DNA of 37,451 nt. It comes from a bacterium (GTDB lineage: Bacteria > Patescibacteriota > Minisyncoccia > Phycocordibacterales > UBA9973). Positions 30,270 through 37,451 of the stretch are shown piece after piece (the stretch's first letter is position 1; every line of letters begins with the position of its first letter). The stretch spans positions 1 to 37,451 of the forward strand of contig JAIXRY010000016.1 in assembly GCA_027484965.1 (NCBI GenBank), in the 5' to 3' direction. The notes below the pieces were generated by a model. That model saw nothing but the letters and a program-made list of their open reading frames with translations. It was not told the DNA's origin and did no database searches. A program made the position numbers and the translations under genes.

Positions 30270-30332
30270 CAGCTGAATACCAATAATTTGTTCGATTCCC
30301 GTACGGGCTACAAAACACTAGGTATTTAGCTG
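30270..30332. repeat. 12-bp inverted repeat symmetric about the att core
   Basis: CAGCTGAATACC (30270-30281) and GGTATTTAGCTG (30321-30332) pair with one mismatch. The centre (30301) almost equals that of the palindrome CCCGTACGGG in the core. Confidence 0.6.
30290..30315 (+). other. attP core: 3' end of a tRNA gene
   Basis: TTCGATTCCCGTACGGGCTA reads as tRNA T-loop (TTCGATT), 3' T-stem (CCCGT), 3' acceptor strand (ACGGGCT) and discriminator A. The 5' T-stem is not complementary (AATTTG), so this is only the part restored on integration. The host tRNA should start with AGCCCGT; I cannot name its amino acid. The core lies 100 nt before the integrase gene. Confidence 0.78.
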
Positions 30333-30356
30333 AAATACAACAGGTTACGACAAAAC

Positions 30357-30378
30357 AGAGGCATTAGCCTCTTTTTTT
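30357..30378 (+). terminator. Intrinsic terminator between attP and integrase
   Basis: AGAGGC pairs with GCCTCT around ATTA, followed by six or more T. It prevents repressor transcripts from reading into the integrase gene in the circular form. Confidence 0.85.
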
Positions 30379-30414
30379 ATGCAACCGAATTTTCAACCCT
30401 TTACTACCTCGTAA

Positions 30415-31572
30415 ATGAAAGTTCTTTTTTGGCAGCGCAAGAATGCTGCAAATTCAAAGGGCTATGCTCCTTTATACGTTAGGCTTACTTTATCAGGTGA
30501 GCGATTAGAATGGTCCACTGAAATTTCATGCCCAATCAGCCATTGGCAGCCAAAGCAGCAACGCTGCAAGGGCAATAATGGCGAAGCGATTAGTATCAAT
30601 CAGCAATTAGAAACAATAAAAGCAAGGCTTTTATTGGCTGAAACGAAAATAAAACTAGAAAACGGTGTAATAAGTTTGGCAGAAATTCGCAAGAATTACG
30701 AGTACAAGCAGGAAAAAAGCCACAGTTACCAAAAGCTTTGTAGTGAATTTATAAGAATAAGGTCAGAAAGTGGGCTTTTTGCGCCAAATACAGAGCGAAG
30801 CGTTAAAGTAAGAATTGGTATGTTTTTAAACTTCTTAGCAAGCCAAGGAATTACGAATTTGAGAGTACCGAATTTAAAAACAGAAATGCTCTACCAGTTT
30901 CAAGACTGGTGCGATAAGCAAGAATATAGCCTAGTAGTAACTACTAGAGCTATCAGGCAAATCAGTTGTGTTCTAAGATTCTGCAAGGATCGTGGAATAA
31001 TAAACACCATACCAGAACTCAATTATAGGCCAAGAAAGATTTCAGGCAAGGAAATAATCTTCCTTACTGAAGATCAGATCCAGCGATTTAGCAACTTAGA
31101 AGTTGCAACGCTGGATGAGCAAAAGGCAAAGGATCTATTCCTTTGGCAAGTGTACACTGGTATGGCATACCAGGATGCACAAAACTTTAAGGTAGCCAAC
31201 ATTAAATATTTTAAGGAAAAGAAAGCAATTCTAATGCAGCGTCAAAAAACGTCAGAAACGTTTTTTGTTCCACTTTTCAAGCAAGCGGAAGACTTGTTGC
31301 TAAAGTGGAACAATTCTCTTCCACGCCTTACAAATCAAGGCTTTAATAGGATTTTAAAGCGATTAGGTAAGCGAATAGGTTTTGAAGGTAGCCTTACTAC
31401 GCACGTAGCTAGGAAAACTGCTGCAACCTATTGGATAAACAACGGAGTTGATTATAAAATTGTAAGCAGATTGTTAGGCCATAAAAATAGCCTCGTTACA
31501 GAGGCTATATATGCGAAAATCAGTGTTGAAACTATACTGAAAGAAACGGAGCATCTTAATAAGGCAGCATAA
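30415..31572 (+). CDS. int: Tyrosine integrase (Bacteroidota type)
   Basis: A 385-residue recombinase. Residues 1-90 form the arm-binding domain of Bacteroidota integrases (VRLTLSGERLEWSTEISCPISHWQ), about 105-205 the SAM-like core-binding domain, and 215-385 the catalytic domain with H330xxR333 (THVARKT), His356 (LLGHKN) and the nucleophile Tyr366 (EAIYAKI). The box I arginine is Ala251 (YTGMAYQDA), as the corresponding residue is substituted in IntDOT-like enzymes. It would join attP to a host tRNA gene. The 3' end overlaps the convergent tail gene by 17 nt. Confidence 0.93.
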   Translation: MKVLFWQRKNAANSKGYAPLYVRLTLSGERLEWSTEISCPISHWQPKQQRCKGNNGEAISINQQLETIKARLLLAETKIKLENGVISLAEIRKNYEYKQEKSHSYQKLCSEFIRIRSESGLFAPNTERSVKVRIGMFLNFLASQGITNLRVPNLKTEMLYQFQDWCDKQEYSLVVTTRAIRQISCVLRFCKDRGIINTIPELNYRPRKISGKEIIFLTEDQIQRFSNLEVATLDEQKAKDLFLWQVYTGMAYQDAQNFKVANIKYFKEKKAILMQRQKTSETFFVPLFKQAEDLLLKWNNSLPRLTNQGFNRILKRLGKRIGFEGSLTTHVARKTAATYWINNGVDYKIVSRLLGHKNSLVTEAIYAKISVETILKETEHLNKAA

Positions 31573-34006
31573 ATAACTCAACCTTGGCCACATCCCTAAT
31601 TGGAAGTTCAATGTTGAACTTACGAATTAGGAAGTACCTATTTTCATAGCTAATCAGTCTATCCATTTTTACAAGGGTAAGGTCACCGATTGAAAGCAAA
31701 GCTTCAACGGTTACAATCTTACCCTTGTCTAATAAATTGAGGTACTCAGTGCCCAACTGCTTTACAATACCTTTTTCAGGATCATAATTCATTTGAAAGG
31801 CACTATCATAAGTACCGTCTGGGTACAAGTTATCAGAAGAACCAAAATTATATTCACCTCCAATACTATCTTCTGCAACCCCATTTTTAAACAGAAAACG
31901 AACTGCAAAGTCGTTCTTTTGGTTAAAGAACTCGCTGTAAAGCGGTTGTTTAACAAAAGGCACACGCCAAGTTTTGGCGGTGGGTGCTGAAGGAAAATCA
32001 GCACTATAAACAGTATCTACACCATCGTACATAAAGGTGCTGGAGGCACCTAGAGAATACTCATTTTTCGCCTCGTCAATTTCTATTGGTAAGAAATTGA
32101 GAGGACCAGGAATCCATTGAACTGTATTATCTTCCATGAGAGCATGGGTATAAAAACGGTTAAGGGAAGTAACCAAAGCATAAGAACCAATGCGCGCTTC
32201 TGTGTCCAAGTCAGCAACTTCAGCTACTGGATCAAGTAAAAACTCTTTATCAATATTCGGCACGAACTCACTTGTGAGCTCGTCAGAATCATCGAATGCA
32301 AAAGCAACCTTAAACCCTTCTTGGGTTGGTTGCTTAACGTTTACTATGCGCATTATTTTACCGTTCCAATCCCAAGCGTTAGCTTTGGCCTCATCGGTAA
32401 ATAAGGTTTTTAAGGGCCATATTTTGGCACTTGTCAAAGTTGGATGAAAATCCACGTATAAGAAAAAGAACTTCCTGATAGCATTCAGGAATTCTTCAAC
32501 AGAAATATTAGGCAGTTTACTTGCCAAGGCAATAGAAACTGCTGATCTATAAGTGTTGCTATTGTTTTGCGCAAGGGGCATCTCATCCAAAACAGGGTTA
32601 TAAAGTACTACCTTGCTTAGGTCTGAAAATCCAATTCCCAGGGCATCTTGAAGGTTAAAAACATTTTTACTTAAATCAATCCCTAAGTATTCAAATTGCT
32701 TATTAAGCAAATTGATAAGTCTAGGAAATCCAGAAGTATAAACGGTATCTAGAATACCGTTATAGTTTACATATCCCCTGTAAGGCTCAAAAAAGAAATC
32801 AGGGAAATTCTCGTTATCAATCCCAGCAGGATTGTAAACAGGGAAATAAGCCAAATCTGGATTATCTAATTCAGGGATTAGACCAACGGGCAAAATTTCA
32901 GTTAGTCTATCATTTGAAGCTTCAAAATAAGACTGTGAACCCGCTCTTATTCTATAGGTAGGATCATAACCTTCTCCACTCTCACCAACAATGCTATCTT
33001 CAGAAGATAAATTTAAACTAGCACCATTGTAAGTGGTTTCTGAACCAAAAATAAAGTTATTAAAACTGTTTAAAATGTTAACCTTCCTACCGTTTGTTTC
33101 AAGTTCAAATAGTATAATCCAAGCAACGCCATTCTTAAAGAATGGTATTGCTACAAGGTCACAAACTGAAACTAAGGTAGGATCTAGATAATACTGGCTT
33201 CCATCCATAGCAGTTTCAAAAGCAGAAGCGGAAACATCCGCTGCACTAAAGCCCAAGAATTCAGCTTGAGCGGAATTGGAAATAGTAATATTTCCATTAA
33301 TCAAAGCCTTGTACCAATAAAAGTTGGTATCACCAGGCTCTTCATAGGTTTTGTAAAACTTGCCTAATTCATGCTCAAAAGTTCTTGGATCATCAACAAA
33401 AGGAATATCAACCCTATAATTAATCCTTCTGCACAAGTCGGCAAACATATTATAGCCTTGATCGTTCCAATTTTGCTTTACAGTTAGGTAATAAGTATTG
33501 GCACTATTTTCACCAACTCCGTATTTTAATTCAAACCCATACAATCCTTCATATTGAATATTGGGTATAAAAGTAAAAGGAGGAATGTTAATTGGAGGAA
33601 CAGCATAAAACCACATTGAACTTCTTAGCCCAAAATCGTAATCAATTCGAACCCCATTAACTAGATTAATCTTTTCTTGCAACTTATCAGCCAAGGCGCT
33701 GGCAGCAAGTTGGAATGTGCATTTAATGCTCGTTCTACTTGACTCCAGTACCTTTAATTTTCCTTTCCAACTGAGTGCACCCGCTATTAGCAAAGTGGCA
33801 TCTAATGCCTCTTTGCGAGCGGTTGCTTCTAGAGTAAAAGGAAAATTGAGGGCTGATAAGTTTTCGTAAGTTGCGGGTACCTCGAATGGTAGTGTGAAGT
33901 TTGCAGTAATCAATTCATCCGTGAATAGATTGCTGTTAAGTTCAACTGAAAGGCTATCATCCACGATGATAGTCTTAGAATTAGCAAGTAGGATAATTTC
34001 GATCAT
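31556..34006 (-). CDS. Large tail protein (probable distal tail / hub component)
   Basis: I place the start at ATG 34006 (MIEIILLANSKTIIVDDSLSVEL), giving 816 residues. The N-terminal part (FTLPFEVPATYENLSALNFPF, then LSWKGKLKVLESSRTSIKCTFQLA) has the pattern of large Bacteroidota phage tail proteins, in which 'LPF..P.T..N....NFP' is recurrent. The rest is long and beta-rich. It is the last gene of the late operon, so it may include the host-contact function. It overlaps the previous tail gene by 26 nt and converges on the integrase. Confidence 0.65.
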   Translation of the reverse strand: MIEIILLANSKTIIVDDSLSVELNSNLFTDELITANFTLPFEVPATYENLSALNFPFTLEATARKEALDATLLIAGALSWKGKLKVLESSRTSIKCTFQLAASALADKLQEKINLVNGVRIDYDFGLRSSMWFYAVPPINIPPFTFIPNIQYEGLYGFELKYGVGENSANTYYLTVKQNWNDQGYNMFADLCRRINYRVDIPFVDDPRTFEHELGKFYKTYEEPGDTNFYWYKALINGNITISNSAQAEFLGFSAADVSASAFETAMDGSQYYLDPTLVSVCDLVAIPFFKNGVAWIILFELETNGRKVNILNSFNNFIFGSETTYNGASLNLSSEDSIVGESGEGYDPTYRIRAGSQSYFEASNDRLTEILPVGLIPELDNPDLAYFPVYNPAGIDNENFPDFFFEPYRGYVNYNGILDTVYTSGFPRLINLLNKQFEYLGIDLSKNVFNLQDALGIGFSDLSKVVLYNPVLDEMPLAQNNSNTYRSAVSIALASKLPNISVEEFLNAIRKFFFLYVDFHPTLTSAKIWPLKTLFTDEAKANAWDWNGKIMRIVNVKQPTQEGFKVAFAFDDSDELTSEFVPNIDKEFLLDPVAEVADLDTEARIGSYALVTSLNRFYTHALMEDNTVQWIPGPLNFLPIEIDEAKNEYSLGASSTFMYDGVDTVYSADFPSAPTAKTWRVPFVKQPLYSEFFNQKNDFAVRFLFKNGVAEDSIGGEYNFGSSDNLYPDGTYDSAFQMNYDPEKGIVKQLGTEYLNLLDKGKIVTVEALLSIGDLTLVKMDRLISYENRYFLIRKFNIELPIRDVAKVELFMLPY

Positions 34007-35543
34007 ATAAAGCGTTGTTGTCGGCAAACTTGAAAGTAAACTTGATAAACATTAAGCCGTTAGGCTCGTCAGCGTTTTTAGAGCTTGCGCTAGTAATAAA
34101 AATTCTTCTACGCCTAAATAATATCAATTTAGAAGCAAGAATTTTCCTATAGAAAGGAAGCTGAACGCTGTTAAAATAACCTGTTGAACCTTCAAAATCT
34201 TGCGTAAAATTGAATTGATTAGTTATAGGAAAAATCCTTTGTTCGAGTCCAACGCCAATCGTTTGAGGCTTCTCCAAAATAGCAGTCTTGGTTTCAAATT
34301 CAAAGCCACCATTGAATTTTAATTCAATAGGTAATTCAGAAAAACCACCAAGGCCGTCTTCATAAATAAAGCCATCAAACGGCTCATTATTGAAGTAGTA
34401 ACTAACACCGTTGAACTTACGGCAGATAAATGAATCAGAGTAAGGATAAACATTGTTATCATCAAACTTAGCTATAACACTAAATTTTTTACCTAGAATA
34501 TCATTAAATGGCAATGCAGCTTCAGCAATATTTTGCTGAAAATACATAAAGTAAAAAGGTAGCTTTCGTATTTCAGTGTTAAATGCATCAAACAGCGAAT
34601 AATTAAAATTTGTATTCTGGATTGCCTTGTTACCTGATTGATCTAAAACTTCAAACATTAAGCTTTCTTCATTTCCATTTTCAAATACAAAAGTTGTGGT
34701 AAGATTGTCTTTAAAAGACTTTTCATATTGATTGCCCATATTAGTAAAAAGGCAAGCACCTTTTCTTAAAGAGCCAATCCAACCTTCTTCATTAGGGTAA
34801 GGAAAAATAGATCCTATCAAAGCTTGGTACCAAGTATGTTGCTGCAAGCAGTTTACAGAATACATTAAATCAGAATTGTAAACTTCTGATTCATCAGCAT
34901 TGGAAACTGAATATTTCCAAACTGCAGGGATTACCATCATTGCTTTATCAATTTGCTGAACTTCCTGAAGGTCGTTATAAGGAGTTCTTTCAATTTGTTG
35001 AATAACTTGATCAACACGAAGCTTGATTTGAAAGGCTCTGCCCGTTAAATCGCCACCATCTATAACAAAAGGCATTGTTTCAAACTCACCGATAAGCGTA
35101 TCGTTGAAAGTTTGACCATTATAAATATCAAATTTAGATTGAAAAATCTTCACTATAAATTTTTCATTGTTGTACACATTTTGAAGAATGTTACATTCTG
35201 AAAGCGCAGCCCAAATAGCAGGTTTAGAAAATACAACTATTACAATTCTTATATTACCAAAATCACTTGAATAGGTAAATTCATTGTAATAAATTCCATC
35301 AACTGGGTTTCTAAATTCCAAAAGAAAGGTAGCTTGATTTACTTGAATTAGTCTAAACCCATTTGATAAAGAGTTGATCATGCTAGTAACGATACTAGCA
35401 TCTTGGCTCTGGGTATCAAACTCAATGCTTAAGGTTTTGCGAGCTGCCAAACCATCAAAAGCAAACAAGTAACTTGGTTCGCTTACAGTGCCAATGTTTA
35501 GTACATTAAAAGGCTGATAATTACTTGTTATAATTGGTTGCAT
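33981..35543 (-). CDS. Tail protein after the tape measure
   Basis: A 520-residue beta-rich protein. Position directly after the tape measure (start/stop overlap at 35543) is that of distal tail (Dit) proteins. The opening (NVLNIGTVSEPSYLFAFDGL) and repeated strands (FLLEFRNPVDGIYYNEFTYSSDFGNI) fit a structural beta-sandwich, but no Dit motif is certain. Longer than usual Dit proteins, so extra carbohydrate- or receptor-binding domains are possible. Confidence 0.6.
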   Translation of the reverse strand: MQPIITSNYQPFNVLNIGTVSEPSYLFAFDGLAARKTLSIEFDTQSQDASIVTSMINSLSNGFRLIQVNQATFLLEFRNPVDGIYYNEFTYSSDFGNIRIVIVVFSKPAIWAALSECNILQNVYNNEKFIVKIFQSKFDIYNGQTFNDTLIGEFETMPFVIDGGDLTGRAFQIKLRVDQVIQQIERTPYNDLQEVQQIDKAMMVIPAVWKYSVSNADESEVYNSDLMYSVNCLQQHTWYQALIGSIFPYPNEEGWIGSLRKGACLFTNMGNQYEKSFKDNLTTTFVFENGNEESLMFEVLDQSGNKAIQNTNFNYSLFDAFNTEIRKLPFYFMYFQQNIAEAALPFNDILGKKFSVIAKFDDNNVYPYSDSFICRKFNGVSYYFNNEPFDGFIYEDGLGGFSELPIELKFNGGFEFETKTAILEKPQTIGVGLEQRIFPITNQFNFTQDFEGSTGYFNSVQLPFYRKILASKLILFRRRRIFITSASSKNADEPNGLMFIKFTFKFADNNALYDRNYPTC

Positions 35544-37451
35544 TACGATGTGCCGAAAATTCTAGGGTTAACACGATTATTTGTAACAGGAATACCAGAA
35601 GGATAACGAGCATCTAAAGCATCGTCTAGGAACTTGGCTTGCGTTTGATACGAAAGAACTAACGCTTTTTCGCGTGGGTTCTGAAGTAGCATCTTAATAG
35701 CTTGTAGCTCTGTTAAAATAGCTAAGTCAAGGCTAGAAGTATTCAGCCTTGGTGGCATTTTCACTGTGCTACCACCATCGGCAAAAGCCGCCATTTTTGA
35801 GCTGCTTTTTCTACCAGTTCTGAAAGCTTCAATCATTCTTACAGAATCCGCTACTAGCGGTTCTGAAAGCAAATAGTTAGGCACAATATATTCGGCACCT
35901 TTTTCGCCTACTAGGGCGTAGTAAGGTTTAGAAACTACACCACCATCTGCAATACTGCCACCAGTTTGAGCAATACCAGGTATTGCCTTGGTGGCACCAC
36001 CAAGTGCAAATGCTGGTGGCTCGGGTGGTGCTTGGCTATCAATTAAAGCCAATTGGCTACCAGTAGTAATAGCAGCCAAAGCGATACCAATTACAGGCGT
36101 GAATTTGATACTTAGATCCATGGCTAGAAGAGCGCCTTTAATTAAGGCCTCAATTCTTGCCATCTGCTGCCTTTTCTCAAATAGAGCCACCTCCATTTGA
36201 TACTGTTTTAAGGCATACTCCTTTTCAATACGATCCTTTTCAGAATTATACTTTTCCTCAGTGATAGTCTTGGCATCAAGGCTATCTTTGAGGTGTTTTA
36301 ATTCAGCATTTTTTACCCTTTTCAACTCATTCATAGAGTTGTTATAATCAGCTTGTTGTTGGTTTGCGATAGCATCCAACATCATAAAAAACACGTTTGC
36401 AATATCATTTGCAGCCTGTACGGCTGCCTCTACCTCAGCTTGGTAGGTGTTTTCAGCCTGATTTTTAACATCTGCATAATATTCATTGGTAAGGTTTGCT
36501 TTATCCCTTAAAAAATTCTCATGCAGAATTTTTTGTTGCTCTACATCGTCTTTTGCAGCCTCCAAACGAATAGCATATTCGGTTGTAAGCTGTTTCATTC
36601 TGCCCTTAAAAAGGTCAGCTTCAGCGGCATTGTATTCTTGCGCGGTAGTGGCTTGCGCCTTTCTTCTCTCAGCTGTAGCCACTTCCAAAGCAGCCTCATT
36701 AGCAAGTTCTGTACTTAGTTCTTGTAAAAGTTCTTGCTGCCTTTCAGCGTGGTAGCCTTTTTCATCGGCTGCTATTTCCTCAAGCTTGCGCTTGTACTTT
36801 TGCATAGCTTCACTTTCAACCATAGAAAGCAGCTTTCTATCGCTTATACGCCTACGAGCTTCTTCAACCTCCCTGTCTGCTACGGTTGCAGCTTGCGCCC
36901 GTTCACGGTCGTATTTATCAACAATAGAGGCATTATATTCATCAACTGCCCTATCTTCAATAGCCCGAATTTCATCCAAGTATTTTTCATTACGTTTCTT
37001 GGCTTCTTTTAATGCCTTAGCTTCTGCTTTAGCCTTTTTTGAAGCTGCTTTATCATCGCCAAGTGATTTGTATTCTTTGGTTTCTCCGCTTGCTTTCTTA
37101 GGTCCAGAAGCTACATTTTCCTGCATCCCAAAGGCTTTTTGAAAATCAGCTTCATAGGTTTTCATTTGCTCTAAAGCTGCTTTTAAATCACCATTTCTAA
37201 GGTCTTGCGCTCTTTTAGCCCAATTACCAATTACAAATTGGTCTTGATCAAGGCTCGCTAACAATCTTTTTCTTTCAATCTCTAATTCTTCATTATCAGT
37301 AAACTGCTTATTTCTTAATTGCTCAATCAATTGAGCAGATTGCTGCTCACTGGTCAAGCCTTCTTTTAAAATAAGACCTAACTTTTTTCTGCTTTTAGCA
37401 ATTTTCTCATCCCTTGAAATAGTTCTTTCTGCTGCATAGCCTTCAAATTCA
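35543..37451 (-). CDS. Tail tape measure protein, C-terminal part (continues at window base 1666-1)
   Basis: The ORF track starts this at 37357 from a TTG, but the frame is open through 37451 and continues into the 1-1666 segment, so the TTG is not a real start. Long coiled coils (AELKHLKDSLDAKTITEEKYNSEKDRI) are followed by two membrane-like stretches (MDLSIKFTPVIGIALAAITTGSQLALI) and the typical tape-measure C-terminus FALGGATK ... GGVVSKPYYALVGEKGAEYIVP. The last 119 bases (37333-37451) duplicate the window start. The stop overlaps the next tail gene start by one base. Confidence 0.93.
   Translation of the reverse strand, partial: EFEGYAAERTISRDEKIAKSRKKLGLILKEGLTSEQQSAQLIEQLRNKQFTDNEELEIERKRLLASLDQDQFVIGNWAKRAQDLRNGDLKAALEQMKTYEADFQKAFGMQENVASGPKKASGETKEYKSLGDDKAASKKAKAEAKALKEAKKRNEKYLDEIRAIEDRAVDEYNASIVDKYDRERAQAATVADREVEEARRRISDRKLLSMVESEAMQKYKRKLEEIAADEKGYHAERQQELLQELSTELANEAALEVATAERRKAQATTAQEYNAAEADLFKGRMKQLTTEYAIRLEAAKDDVEQQKILHENFLRDKANLTNEYYADVKNQAENTYQAEVEAAVQAANDIANVFFMMLDAIANQQQADYNNSMNELKRVKNAELKHLKDSLDAKTITEEKYNSEKDRIEKEYALKQYQMEVALFEKRQQMARIEALIKGALLAMDLSIKFTPVIGIALAAITTGSQLALIDSQAPPEPPAFALGGATKAIPGIAQTGGSIADGGVVSKPYYALVGEKGAEYIVPNYLLSEPLVADSVRMIEAFRTGRKSSSKMAAFADGGSTVKMPPRLNTSSLDLAILTELQAIKMLLQNPREKALVLSYQTQAKFLDDALDARYPSGIPVTNNRVNPRIFGTS
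37333..37451. repeat. Terminal direct repeat, right copy
   Basis: Identical to bases 1-119; see the left copy. Unique genome length is 37,332 bp. Confidence 0.95.

Larger units (their letters stand above)
30001..30389. repeat. Six copies of TTCGGTTGCA around attP (candidate integrase arm sites)
   Basis: Plus-strand copies at 30001-30010, 30013-30022, 30214-30223 and 30226-30235 (the last with A as first base), minus-strand copies at 30162-30171 and 30380-30389. Two pairs have the same 12-bp period. They flank the tRNA-like core on both sides, as arm-type sites do. Confidence 0.7.

Noticed and set aside
30227-30414. A complete tRNA gene near the integrase
   Set aside because: Only the T-loop to acceptor 3' end is present; no D-arm, anticodon arm or 5' acceptor strand precedes it.

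Overview
The window is a complete temperate tailed-phage genome (siphovirus-like: tape measure and tail tube but no sheath or baseplate-wedge genes seen) of a Bacteroidota host. The last 119 bases repeat the first 119 exactly, so the molecule is a closed circle of 37,332 bp cut at an arbitrary point inside the tape measure gene. Host assignment rests on the integrase type (Bacteroidota tyrosine recombinase with an arm-type DNA-binding N-terminus and no box I arginine), promoters matching the Bacteroidota TTG/TTTG...TAnnTTTG pattern, few Shine-Dalgarno sequences, and periplasmic 'DTIxDTI' lysis-protein style. I cannot assign a genus.

Nearly everything is on the minus strand, so the genome reads from high to low coordinates. 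The control region (about 29.2-30.4 kb) has a Cro-like gene on the minus strand and a CI-like repressor on the plus strand, served by two face-to-face promoters with candidate operators. Next to the repressor lies attP: a piece of tRNA 3' end with six copies of a 10-bp arm-type repeat, four of them inside or at the end of the repressor gene. The integrase follows on the plus strand.

The early operon (29.2 to 21.4 kb) holds small accessory proteins: an ASCH-like protein, a previously uncalled 40-residue membrane peptide, a PP-loop PAPS-reductase-like protein with Fe-S-type cysteines, a zinc ribbon and a DUF1643 fusion. It ends with a 1013-residue TOPRIM primase/SF3-type helicase. Directly behind this gene and its terminator is a dense array of TGTCAGAA repeats with a perfect 26-bp inverted repeat and an AT-rich tract, a strong candidate replication origin.

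The late region follows (21.1 to 0 kb, then 37.3 to 31.6 kb across the junction) in an unusual order: S49 protease/scaffold, major capsid, tail tube, an unknown protein, a PLD-like protein, terminase genes, an anti-restriction-like block (SymE-like plus ArdC-N-like), a moron island, portal, connector, lysis cassette, tail completion, tape measure and two large tail proteins. The moron island (7.9-10.4 kb) has plus-strand and minus-strand genes that converge on one bidirectional terminator, and the 370-residue protein in it resembles the PUA/EVE-like N-terminal module of restriction and defence proteins.

Recurrent non-coding signals not explained by standard annotation are an AAGTCGCCA element before or at three early/middle genes, a TGTCCCTT element about 30 nt before several late genes, and a structured leader near 19.6 kb.
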